A stretch of 64,000 nt of DNA from Combretum micranthum (taxonomy: Eukaryota > Streptophyta > Magnoliopsida > Myrtales > Combretaceae), in assembly GCA_024138025.1 (NCBI GenBank), contig JAMXBD010000722.1:496001-560000 (forward strand), in the 5' to 3' direction. The notes under the pieces are model-generated. The model was given only the letters and a program-made list of their open reading frames with translations. It was not told the origin of the DNA and searched no databases. A program made the translations under genes and the position numbers. Every line of letters begins with the position of its first letter. Positions within the stretch are counted from its first letter, which is position 1. This document shows positions 9,920 to 21,753 of the stretch, piece after piece.

Positions 9920-10214
9920 TTAACTATGTTTTCTCACTAGCTGCAACTTACGAGGGTTGTGTTTTCTTAAGGCTTAAAACGGTTTGGAAATCGTCCTATT
10001 CTTCTTAAGGGTGTAAACTAGTTCTAGGGCTATCTACTTATCTTAGGTATGGTCATAAAACATGTGGTTTCTCATAAATCCCCACTTTCTATAATTCTAG
10101 GATTCTTCTTAAAACTCTTATGGCTAAATCTTAAACTTATCCTATCTCTAAGACTTCTACTTCTAAACTTGCTGTTTCTTTCCCTAATATTGATGCTCTG
10201 ATACCAATTTAAAC
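9920..10214 (-). mobile_element. Leader stub of a minus-strand Ty3/gypsy element
   Basis: Reading leftward from the LTR at 10215, this is the 5' untranslated leader of a second element: a primer binding site (reverse complement of TTGGTATCAGAGC) at 10195-10207, then noncoding sequence. No protein-coding frame is seen. It stops at 9919 where element 1 begins, so element 1 most likely inserted into this leader and the rest of the second element lies left of the window. Confidence 0.75.
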
Positions 10215-13200
10215 TATCACGCCCCAATGGGTAACCTGAACGTGACAGCTTGCCGTACACAATATTAAAACTTAAGAATGGCTACCTTAGTCACTTGAAA
10301 GATTCTATATCGGTATAAGGCGTACATTCACATCAAAAGGAGGCCGGTAGAGTAATGCATTTCAAAATTTTGGCAACGGAACATATAAAAAAACACTTTA
10401 TATATTTCACTGAAATATAAAGTCTTACAACTTATAAGGGGCATTCCCCATAAAATTTCATAACCACATGGTCTTACTAAAATAAATAACTAAAGCTAGA
10501 AGATTTTAGAAGAAATCTACTCTAAGACATCAAAACAGAATTCCTCCAAAAGCTTCGCAAAATAAAGATTCTACTCCGATGATCAAGATGGTCTCGAGTG
10601 CAAAATAATAATCCTACAACATCAAAAGTCTACAGGGGTATAAGCATAACTAGCTTAGTGAGATAATCTTTACGCAAAAGTACTCATAACAAGTATTCAA
10701 CCAAGTTCATTAAACAAGCATATGAAATGCAACAATCATATGATCAAATAGTACATACGATTATCCGGTTTCGTATGTGTAATGGATTTACTCCTCCATC
10801 AGTGGTTAGGGAATGAATTGAACTGGGCCACAAACGACCTCCTTAAGAGTTTGCGCACGTCTTTGGGGTTCCAATGAATTGTATTACTAGTCTCCAGGCT
10901 TCCCTTACCAAAAGCGATCAATCCAGCTCGGCTACAACTTGAGACCATATTTCCCGAATGTCCTAAACCCTCAAGATGTAGCTAGGCAGCTTACCTTTCC
11001 GTTCCCACGCTGAGGAGTAGTAGCAAAATTTCAAAATGATATTCTAAGTGATATGCATGAGCAATTTATTATATGGGGATTCCAATATGACATTAAATCA
11101 TTTAAAGCAATCAAGCAATAAATGCACACATAGCAGTACATACATAGAAACAATTATATCAATCACAAATCGGGTTCCGATATACTTATCGTTCATTGAT
11201 CGCACGTAACAATTCACATACATAATTCCCATGATATTCCACATGCATATCAATTTTATCTTTTCCTAACATCTAGTGCTCTATTCTACAAGCATATGCA
11301 CGAATACATAATCATAAAGGAATCTCACTCATCTATAGCGATCTTCTATGAGTCGAAGTAATCCTTAGGGAAGAGAAGATCTTGGTTCTCGACACCTAAA
11401 CAAAAGAAATACCCGAAATGAGTATCTCATCCAAGATCTATTCAAAATCTCTAATTCTATCTTATTGGATTCGTCAAAATTCGCATGAATGGAAATTCCA
11501 ACTTAAAATGGCAATAACTTACTCATTTTAATTTGGAATTTCACATATTATATACTGATTTCTATCTACTTGAAAAGATCTATCCATTTCTAAGATTATT
11601 TTTATCAAAAGAAGTCATTTAGGCCTCGGAATAGTGTCATACAAATTTGTTACGAAAATTCAAGATTTCAAAACTAGAGTTTTCAAACTTTTCTTCATTC
11701 AAGGGCTCTTGTACAAAAATATAGATATTTTGTATGGTTGAAAAATCCTTTGAACATATATATATAGGCTCAAACTATATGCATGAATTTATTAGTGTTG
11801 TCTTAATAATGATTTTGCAAAACAATGTGTCTTAAAAGTGAGAAAAGTTAAGACTTGAAAATCTTCTTTTTAGTTTTATTGGGAAATTTTTATAAGTGAG
11901 TATTTCCTTCTTTTAACTCAATTTCTTAATGTTAAGAATAAGTAAATTTTCAAAAAGTAATTTTAGTCTTTTATGATTCCTACAACTTTATTTCTAGTGG
12001 TTGAAAAATGTAGTTTTTCTAAATTTTTCTTGGTTATGTGTTATCTCAAGAGTAATATCAATAATCTTATAAGTTATTTATTATTTTTATTTTCTAAATA
12101 AAGCTTATCCTTAGAAAGGTTATTCTTTGATAATTTTGTAAAACTTATCTAAACCTTAGTATGTTGATGAAAACTTTACATATGAGTTTAAGAAAACTTT
12201 TAGTTAAACAAAGAATTAAGTTTAAAGAATCTTTCTTACTTCATTGGTTTAAAAAGAGAGTTGGTGATAACCTTATTTTATGTATTCATTGATAAAATCA
12301 CATATAGTATTATTACTAAAACTTGAGCTAAACTTATCTAACTTTAGAAAATATTTGTTAAGATAAAACTTTAACTTTTTATGGAAGAATCATTCCTTAT
12401 GTGCTAAAATTTATTTTTAAAGAGAGTTCTTATTTTTATTACTTAAGAAAAACTTATTTTCATTGTAGTTGAGACAATATCAACATGTTCATGCATGAAT
12501 GAGAATATGTAACTATGAGAAATATAATAAAAACAACATAATAAGATAAATGTAATAAGAGCATAAAAGTAAAGTCAAGTATTAGGAACCTTAGCTTCAT
12601 CAAGGTATCCCGGGACTAGGAATAGACTAGTCCCAAAAAGAAAGGAAAAGAAAAAAAAGAAAAATGTTTTGACTTGATATGGATAAGTCTAAGACTAGAA
12701 TGACTATTCTTAATAATTTGCATAAAACAAGCAAATAAATAAATTGAAAAGCATAGAAATTAATAAATAACAAGTGAGCTTATATGCTCTAAAGAAATAT
12801 ATATACATAGTATACATAATATTATATAGAAGTTAGATTAGAATAAATAATAATAACAATAATAACAACAACATAATAACAACATAATAGAAGACATGAA
12901 CAAAAACAAAACATGAACATATTGTTGCTTCTTTAAGAAACATACACTAAGCTCATGTTAAGTTAAATGAAGATGATGAGTAAATAAGTGAAATTTTTAC
13001 CTAGGTTTATGTGTTTTTTGAAGAGGAATAGAATGAGTTGTAGTAATATGTGAGAAAGGGTTTTATGGAGAGAAAAGATAACTTAGAAGAGAATTTGAGA
13101 GAGGGATTTTTGTGGAGTGATTTAATTAAAGTTTTAGTTGGAAATGAATTGTGTAAATGAATGAAGGAGGAAGGAGAGATTTATAGAGTTTTTTGGTGGA

Positions 13201-13835
13201 AATAATTTGTAATTAAATAAATTGAAAAAGAAAACAAATTGAGGTGATGAGAGAGAGTGGATGGATGGCAACATGGGCAATAGGGAAGAGAAATTGATTA
13301 AATTTGTTGTTTTGTTGTAAAAAGAAGTAATATGGTAGAGTGCAAGAATAGAGTGTAAGAAAAAGTAGAGATAGATGAATAGTAATGAATAGTAGAAAAG
13401 TACAATGAATAGTAGACCAGACAATTAAAATACCGATAGTAAAGAAAATATGCGTAAATAAGCTATATCTGACATTTTTAGTTACCGAAAAATTCTAAAA
13501 CTGATAGTTTTGAAATCCTTATATTTTTACGAGTCTACTAGTATTGTCGGAATATTTTCATTATTCGGTGCATCGGGGCACAGTTTTTTAAAACTTATCC
13601 CGTTCGGATCCGAAAGACACTAAAAAATTATGAATATGATATGTTTAAGCTCTCTTATGTTATTATAAACCATATTGCACAATTATCTTAATTTTATTAT
13701 CTAGGGTTTAAGAACACGGGATTGCTGGATCTAGATTCACTAGACTAAACATAAAACTAGGTTAACTTTAGGGTTCTGGTTTGACTTCCAATTCTCAAGG
13801 TTTGCTTATATTATCGAAAAATCTAGGGGCTTACA
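10215..13835 (-). mobile_element. 5' LTR of the minus-strand element (3621 bp)
   Basis: On the minus strand it runs from TGTAAGCCCCTAG (at 13835) to GGGGCGTGATA (at 10215), next to the primer site. The end is TA instead of CA, a point change. It has the same subfamily features as the LTR at 6684-9919: TATA box on the minus strand near 13179-13185, U3 about 650 bases, and the GACTAG/GGGACTAG hairpin module near 12600-12700. No other gene lies inside. Confidence 0.85.
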
Positions 13836-15985
13836 GTTATGATCATGAATTTCATCATATGAGCTATCTACATGTAATTCCTTAATGATTTTTTATTAAA
13901 AAGAATTTTGCAAAAACTTTCACTTTGCAATAATGTCATGAACACTTGTTTGAGAAAACTAGCTTCATTCCTTCGAAAATCATGCATATTTTTACTGTGA
14001 TAAGGCCTTGATGACCTATATACCTAATACTTTCATTATCTTAATAAATTTCTTCATTTAAAGGTCGGAAAATAGATGTGTTAAAGTGAGTTTTGCCTTG
14101 TGACGAATTTTTGCAAAATTTTGAAAATGAAAATATTGTTTGATCTTAGTTGGAAAAACTTTTCCGTTGTTTTAAGTTTCTACTTTGACAAAACACATTT
14201 ACTCTTATAAAAATGCAGTCCTTATTACTTTTATTTCCTAAGCTTCTATTTTTACATTAAAATACTCATCTTGACATTTGGAAATAGGTGTTTAAATAGG
14301 GATCATTTTTAGATCCGAATTTTAGGAAATTGTTTTTGAGATTGTTTCTTGTGAAAGACTCATTTAATCTTTCTAAAACTAAGTCCTAATCAAACCTACT
14401 CCCTAGGGCTTCCTTTTCTTTAATAAAACTCTTGTTTTATGGTTGGAAAATAAGTGTTTTCTTGGTATTCTACCCTAGTTACGAATTTCTACATTTTTAT
14501 TGGAGTTGAATCATAGATCTAACTTAGCTTTTGTAATCATTTTCTTGTTTGAAAATTTCTCTTAGTAAAACCATGATCAACTCATAAAAATCACTACTTA
14601 ATGATATCTATTACCTAAGCCCTTCATTTTACATGTAAAACTTCCATTTTAAAGTTGGAAAATATGTTTTCTAAATGGTTCTTTCTCAAGATCCGAATTT
14701 TAAAAATCACTTTTTGTTAGAGACAAAATGGATCTTGAGTTTTGATTAATACCTTCATTAAGAATTTCATGTAGCAAGACCTTCATGCATGTAAAATAAA
14801 TAGCTATGTTATTTTAATTACTCTAAACAAGTAGATCTACTATACTACTCATGCTATGAATGTAAATGCATCATGAAAAGCATGTAGATGAGAATGAAAA
14901 AATGAAAATATATGCACAAAATTTCTATAAGAATAATATATCAAAACACTAGTATATCAACATTAATAGCAAGATCTATACATTGCGATGACAAGAATAG
15001 CATGCTTTAGTGTTTCCACATCCCTAGCATAGAAGCTCATGGGGATATTTGGTAGAACCATACATGTATAACCTTATCATTACATGTTTTTATAGTGGTA
15101 GGGTCAAGATCTATTACATATTTAGTGTTTTGGAGAAGGAGACTTGAAGAAACAAAAGTGTGTGTGTGTGTGCTTGTGGGAGGGGGTTACGGCACAAGAA
15201 GGGAGGAGAGGGAGAGAAATTTGCTTTCTAAAGTTTGATCTTTTTGAAAAAGAAGTGAAAGTGAAAAGTGAAAGGTAAAAGAGATATTATATAGGAAAAG
15301 AATTTAGGGTTTTGTATGATTATTTAATAAAAGAAAAACAAAAAAAATGGTAGCTTATTGGGGGTAGGGGGTTGGGGGGGTTTCACGCCGGCCAATATAG
15401 AGGGAGAGAGAGGGAGTTTTTTATTTTGTTTTGTGTAATAAAATTCAAATTTTAATGAGTAACTTTTAAGTACTAAAATATACTGGAAAGGTAAATTTAT
15501 AAAAAAGTGATGTAAAATTGGAAGAGTAGGTTATAAGGATGTAAGAATAGAGTATAGGTGGTTGTACTTGATGAATAGCGTAAAAGAAAGCAAAAAGTTG
15601 ATTAGACACTTAAATTACCAGTAATAATGAAAATACAATAAAAAGGTTATAATTGTAACTTTTATAACCCGAAAAATTATATAACTGATATATTTAGAAA
15701 TATTATGAAATTACGAATCTAACAGTGCTAATATCATATATTTAATATCCTGAGCCCCGTGACATGCTTTCCAAGATTTGTATCCGATTGGGCTCAAAAT
15801 AGCTTGAAAATCCACTCATCTTATATTGTTAAGTATTCTGATATTAATACAAGCTAACCTATACTTCTCACTCATTTTTCGACTCCTTGGTTTGAGAACA
15901 CGGGATTATCGGATCTAACTGCTAGGGTTTCCTGAAGTTTTGTTGACTTAGGATTTCAGGTTGACTTTTTTATTTAGGGTTTTAC
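13836..15985 (-). mobile_element. LTR L, left part (interrupted minus-strand LTR)
   Basis: A partial minus-strand LTR of a second subfamily, also seen at 21754-25279 and 30712-34190. It carries degenerate tandem units of about 160-200 bases (13990-14800), a GT microsatellite near 15161, a G-rich tract near the CCGGCC motif at 15390 and a TATA-like TATATAA on the minus strand near 15280. Its transcript-end side is missing where the LTR at 10215-13835 ends. It is cut on the right by a solo LTR and seems to continue at 19472-19641. Confidence 0.65.
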
Positions 15986-18900
15986 TGTCACGCCCCGAGG
16001 GTACCCTAGTAGTAATAAACAAGTTATACTTGAATATTATCACTAGATTACCTTCAAAGAATGACATATTTTCAAAACAACAGGATCTTTTAAGTTGCTT
16101 GATAAGAAATAATAAATATATGAGAGAAATGATTTAGTGAATAACCATTACAAACTATTACAAACCATATATCGCCATTGAAGTATACAACTAAATAATC
16201 TACTCTAATAGTACATAACCATCAAACTAAAATAGATCTATAGACTTCTAGCTTCAAAGCCCTTACCGGAGCCATATTCTTGGATGTAACTAACCAGGGA
16301 CGTAAAGTGAACCTGAAAAGACTGTAGGAATATGAACGAAACCACAGCTCGGTGAATAACCAGACATACCATACATCACACAAGTCATATGCAATGCAAG
16401 CACTCAACTATATGTACAGATACAAGTTTGGATGATCTAGAATCCAAACAGGAAAAAGATTTATGCCCTCTTTTTAATGGGTTGAAGAACCAGCAATCAA
16501 TGACCCACCTGCCCAGGAGAGACTAAGTACACAGGAGAATCAACGATTTCTCGTTTTAATGTTATCACTTTGAATATAGTGGCTTGCACAAACCATCTCC
16601 TGCAATCCCCTTAGAAACTCCTTAATTATTAATCATTTCAAAGCGATTCTACGGGCGACGTTCTTCGGTGCCTTTTAGTTCCTCATAGGACCGCCAGACC
16701 AAAGAGAACCTTGGAAGACTCACATATTGGATCAACCAAGCAAAAACAGAGATCCGAAATATTAATACGTAGCAGGCTGTCACAACCATATATGCAATAA
16801 TGCAATTTGTGCAATGCATGTTCATATTATTTTGTTAAGTCCAAAATTCTTAATCAATTTCGGGGTGACCATACATTACACACAATCATCATTATATTAC
16901 TGCACAACACCAACCATTGCGTTATCACTTGTATAAAGATATTTTAACAATCATACAATCAAATCATGACAAACTTTCAACAAACATTCATTTGATTATC
17001 TTGTATTACATATTCGACTATTTGCAATCACAACCAGTACAATATGACTGAATTACTCACCTGCTCATACCGACTCAATCGTAGTAATCTGCTGGTAGAT
17101 CTTCTAATGAGTCAAAGTCACCTATTTAAGAAAAAATATTCATTAATACAATCTAGCTAAATTCCTACATGTGCTTTGTGTCCTAGACTCGATATTAATA
17201 CTTAGTATCGTCTTGTTTTTCCTATTTAATCTCACATAATTGTTTGGTTATTTTTAGAAGTCATATTACTCAGGAAATTAACTTATTTTAATTTCCATTC
17301 TTATATATTTTATCTGATTAGAACAAATATTTGACTAATCATTACTTTAATTAACACTAAATATTTTCTTAATTCTAGGGTTTCAAAAGTTAATAGATAT
17401 TAATTTTAAATAGACTTAAATACTTGTATTATAATTAATATCTAATACATATTTATATAACATATATATATATACATACTTAGTAGATATATTATATATA
17501 TATATATAAATCGATTTAGGTCAGAAAAACCTTTGTTGGAGAAATTTTAACTATAAGCCGGCTCAAGGCCGCCGGCCTAAATCTCCAGGTGCCAGTGTAA
17601 ATCATTTTGAAGAGAAAAATTTCATATGGAAAGCACCGGTTTTGAAGGCCGCCAGCTTTCAACGTACGCCGGCCCTACGCTGCCGGCATAGATCTCCAGG
17701 TAGCCGGCTTACGTTGATGTTTTACGTGAAAATTATTTTACGTAGCCTCTGTTTGAAGGTAAGCCGCCTTTAAGCCGCCGGCCTATCCATGTAAACCGCC
17801 GGCGTACAGCGTTTACACTGCCGGCCTTGAGGCAGCATTGCACTGTTCATCATCTTCCTCCTCGGTTTGATTCTTTTTCTTTGATTTTTACATGTTAAAA
17901 ACTTACTTAAACTACTTCTAAGAGTTTACATATCATATATAAGGATATATAACAACTTTTATCACGTTTAAAAACATAAATACATAGGTTTCGATTCTTT
18001 GAAACATAAAGCTAGGGTTTTGAAATTTTACCTTGTTGGAGCTCGTTAAGTGTAATCTAAAGCTTGTGTTTGTGTTTAATAAGTTCCTAAGATGATTATA
18101 AGTCAGTTACAAATCATATCTTCGAACGAAAATCCTTTAAATCATGTCAACTTACCTTTGAGCTCGTTTTGAGGGTTTTTGGCTTTGTTTTTCCTTTGAT
18201 CCGAGTTTATGTTTTATGATCTGTTTGTTCTTTGTTTTTAGTTCGATTTGGTGGTTGTTTTGGAGTATTTTCGGACTGGAAGATGCTGAAGATTTATGGC
18301 ATTTGTTTGTTCTTCATTAATGGCTTTAAATACATATATATATAGAAGAGAAAGGAAAATGAAACTGCGACTGTTCTCCTTCGTTTTCCTTCGAATTTCT
18401 CTTCATTAATCTGTTATTTTCACTACATTAAATGTTGGGTTGAGGTGGCATTCCATGATTTGTACTTGGGTTGCTTTTGTTGAAATTTTGGATGCATTAT
18501 TGAGTACAAATCCGGCTCTTCTTCTTCTCCTTCAACTTGCACCAAACTCAGCCGCATTTCCCACCGAAAAACAGCAGCCCAAATATATATATATATATAT
18601 TAGTTTAATATTCTAATTAAATTTTGAGTCAATTATACGGGTTATACGGGTATAGATTAGCTAATATTTGGAAGTTTTGGTACAAAAATATGCTTATAAA
18701 TTTATACAAAACACTTAGATTTTCAAATAATACTAATTTAGGTTATATATATACATAGTTAATTATTCGTATAATTTTATCTCCCGCGATTTGGATTTCT
18801 TAAGCTCATTAGGTCAATTTTTGTTTCAGGCTCCGATAGGTTAAGAAAACTCGGTTTAGAACAATAGCGTGACCTGATTATTTATTTGAAGTTTAGATTT

Positions 18901-19471
18901 TGAGTTATTTATCAGTTTGTATTTTCGTTGTGTATTTAAAATCTTAACGGTTCATTTTTGGATCATCGTTTTCTAGTTATAAGCGTATATGATCATTTAT
19001 ACAGTATTGGGCTTCATACAGAAATTAAACTATGTTTATATCTCTAGTTTTGATACTGAACATAGATTCTTATTAGTAGCTTTTAAATTTAACTAGGGAT
19101 CTCAAAATTAGGGTTTAAGTCTAAATATAAACTCATTACTACTCGTTATTCTAGTCTTGAATCATTATCGGGATCAAAAACAATCATTTAATCTTTATAT
19201 TCATATTTTCTATTTAAATCTATTAGTATACTAGGTTTTTGGGTCTTAGATTTTAGATCATACCTTGAATTAGTTATTCAAGATACAAGATCTCGTTTTC
19301 GGTATTAACTAGGGTTAAAGAATCTCTTTATTCGATTCCCAAAACCTTCATTTATCCAAAAATCTAAATATTAACCTATTATTAGACTTCACTCAGAATC
19401 TAAATCTATTATCTAGTTTATACAATCTATTATAAAATCGGGTACTAAGGTGAAAATTCCCGGGGTTTACA
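15986..19471 (-). mobile_element. Solo LTR with target duplication TTTAC (3486 bp)
   Basis: The ends are TGTCACGCCCCG on the left and CCCGGGGTTTACA on the right (TG...CA). The 5 bases before it, TTTAC (15981-15985), are repeated right after it (19472-19476). There is no internal region or second LTR, so it is a solo LTR formed by recombination between the two LTRs of one element. A TATA box on the minus strand lies near 18333-18345. It belongs to a third LTR type, with a GCCGGC-rich island at 17540-17830 and TA microsatellites at 17465-17510 and 18580-18600. Confidence 0.9.
17540..17835 (-). repeat. GC-rich GCCGGC repeat island in the solo LTR
   Basis: Within an otherwise AT-rich LTR this block holds many copies of GCCGGC, CCGCCGGCC and related words, spaced by ATCTCCAGGT-like phrases. 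It can form many hairpins and is dense in CG and CHG methylation sites. A comparable island lies at 39180-39480 in another LTR. No coding frame is seen. Confidence 0.6.
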
Positions 19472-19641
19472 TTTACTTGGAGTTAACTTGTTTCTAATAT
19501 TCCGGAGTTTCATTTTGACATTGGCAGACATAGGTTTTGCAAGTCCGATTGGTCCAAAGGTATCCTTTTAGGGTTTCAGTTTCCAATTTTAAGTTTTTTC
19601 TGAAATCGAACTCAGGTTTGCCAAGAAAATGAGGGTTTACA
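19472..19641 (-). mobile_element. LTR L, probable right end
   Basis: The sequence after the solo LTR continues the broken LTR L and reaches GAGGGTTTACA at 19641, which has the form of a minus-strand LTR start (TGTAAACCCTC). The assignment rests on the target duplication that joins the two sides and on the terminal motif; similarity to other LTR ends of the subfamily is weak. Confidence 0.4.
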
Positions 19642-20738
19642 ATCTTTATCTTATAATTTCATTCATGATTGATGATTAGTCCAATTGTTATCGAAGTCCT
19701 CACTTGTTTTAATGACTTGAATTTTTTTTCTTGAGGACAAGCAAAGATTTAAGTGTGGCGGAAAGTTGATGATTACATTAACACCCTTAATTCTAGGATG
19801 ATTTAGGTTATATTTAGTTGACATTTTAAGTAAAAATCATCTAGAATTGGTACTTAATCCACTAATTTGTTAATTTCAAGAAAGAAGGTACTTGACATGA
19901 TCAAATCAAGTGAAATTGACAAAGAAAAAAAGAGATGAGCGGAATCCCTGCTCCATACACCCCATACCCATGGTGGTAGCACGGGAAATTGATGTTAGGA
20001 TCCACTACGCCCCATATCAAGAGGCATATGGATAATTTTTGAGAGCAGAAGCCACCATGCCTTCTACCAAGCCCCGTAGTGAAGTGTGTATCAACCTAGT
20101 TTTGATCACAGAATGTACCACAGCCCTTGCCTTGAGGCATGGTGAGGGGTGTATCATGTCACATGCCATCGTTTTATTTTATTTTCTTTAATTTTTTAAG
20201 CCATATATATATATATATACATGTGGCATCTAGAATTCAAAAAGAAGGGTTACGAATTTTTTGAAGGTTTTTTAAATGTTTTTCTAAGCATTCATTAGGG
20301 CATACAAGTGAAGGGATTAAAGATCTAGGCTATACAAGATTCAATTCTTAGGGTTATATTCATAAATTCTACTTTCTCTTACAGGTTTTGTGTTTCTTTT
20401 GTAAATATCATGGAGGAGTAGACTCTTGATCTAGGTCTTATTCCGATTTTAATTTTTTCATTTGATGAGGATTTGCTTTTAATTAAACTTATTGATGTTA
20501 TTATGTTCAATGCATGTTCATTGATTGTTTCTTAGATTCATATGTCCAAAGTATGAATTTACATCTGATATCATCTAAGTTAATTGAGAAATTGCTTTTA
20601 TGAGTATATCTTTGCAATTGATGAGATTTGATTGTAATTCTAGAGACAGGATAACAAGAATCTTCTATTAATTATGGGATTGTTGATGAGTTTGTGTCCC
20701 TAAGCGATCCTATGTTGCTATTGACTGAGGAGAGATCC
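19642..20738 (+). mobile_element. 3' end and LTR start of a Tat-type Ty3/gypsy element
   Basis: TTGAGGACAAGCAAAG followed by TTTAAGTGTGGCGGAAAG is the hallmark 3' end of plant Tat/Athila-group elements; the polypurine tract is about 19752-19765 and the LTR starts TGATGATTACATTAAC at 19767. An inverted repeat built on ATTCTAGGATGATTT (about 19785) and AAATCATCTAGAATT (about 19838) lies at the LTR start. A TA-rich TATA region sits near 20200-20220. The LTR is cut at 20738 by LTR A and continues at 36416. The coding part of the element is missing. Confidence 0.65.
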
Positions 20739-20907
20739 TATCACGCCCCAAAGGGTATCCTAAACATGATAGTCTGCCACATTCAATATTAAAGCTTAAG
20801 TATGACAACCTTAGTCCTCCCATAAGCTTCGATATTGGGTATAAGGCATATATTCACGATTATAGGGGACCAACTTCGAAACAAATTGTTCAAGAAGACA
20901 TTCATGT
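20739..20907 (-). mobile_element. LTR A, piece 1 of 3
   Basis: Starts TATCACGCCCC (TG changed to TA) at 20739 and is cut after 169 bases by LTR B. The other pieces are 27914-30711 and 35494-36410, about 3.87 kb in all. The flanks of the whole are GATCC (20734-20738) and AATCC (36411-36415), a 5-bp target duplication with one mismatch. It is a solo LTR of the same subfamily as 6684-9919, inserted into the Tat-type LTR. Confidence 0.8.
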
Positions 20908-21753
20908 TGTCATGACCCAAGGGATACCCTAAACGTAACAATCCGCCACACTCAATATTAAAGCTTAATTATGACAACCTTAGCCACTCCCAAAAGCTTT
21001 GACATTAAGTGTAAGGCATGCTCTCACAAATTTAGAGGACCATACATGAAATTATGAAGCTTAAGAAGATATAATAACATATTAAGGAAAGAGGATTCAT
21101 AATATTCATTTACTTATAACGATGATCTTACAAACTTAGGGACATTTCCCTTATTCACTTATTTATTACAAGAATATTTGTACATCTTATCCAACGCTAA
21201 ACTTCCTCTAAGAACTTCTTACTCAAAAGAAAATACCTAACTGTAGGGTCCTTGTCGCCTCAACCACAAATAAGGGAACTGCAAAAGATATCTATAGGGG
21301 TATAAGCTAATAGGCTTAGTGAGAACTATTTCCATAAATAACTTCTTGTAACAAAATTTCAAACAAGTTGTTTAATCAAACAAATGGAATGCATCATACA
21401 TGTGGGCAAACAAGGCATATAGTTTTCCGGGAACTATATGTTGAATGGATTTGCGCCCTCCATTCGGGCTTTGGTGATACATAATCTCAAACAAGTAGTT
21501 TTCGTAAAAAGATTTATGCTTACGACCAATATCGCTAAGCATATGAAGTCTACTTGAATTGTGCCTTGCTTTCGGATCATCCGCCAAGCATTTCCTTAAC
21601 GCTGGCAAGCAATCGCTTTTGGACACTCCACCAAGTGTTGCTTTCAACATGAGCTTACTATCCTTCTCACCCAAAGATAATAACCCAAATGCAATGTGAC
21701 TCACTTCATGATATGCATGAATCCATGTATTTATGATATCATAACATTATTAT
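20908..21753 (-). mobile_element. LTR B, piece 1 of 2
   Basis: Starts TGTCATGACCC at 20908, cut by LTR C at 21754 and resumed at 25280. The pieces together give about 3.48 kb. CATGT flanks the whole on both sides (20903-20907 and 27914-27918), a perfect 5-bp target duplication, so B is a solo LTR inside A. Confidence 0.9.

Noticed and set aside
13836..14800. Centromeric satellite array
   Set aside because: The 160-200-base units are too few and too diverged, and are confined to LTRs of one subfamily.
16222..16407. 61-codon minus-strand ORF
   Set aside because: Inside the transcribed part of a solo LTR, no counterpart in other copies.
21372..21704. 110-codon minus-strand ORF
   Set aside because: Lies within LTR B where the homologous part of LTR G (52000-52270) has no matching open frame; chance ORF.
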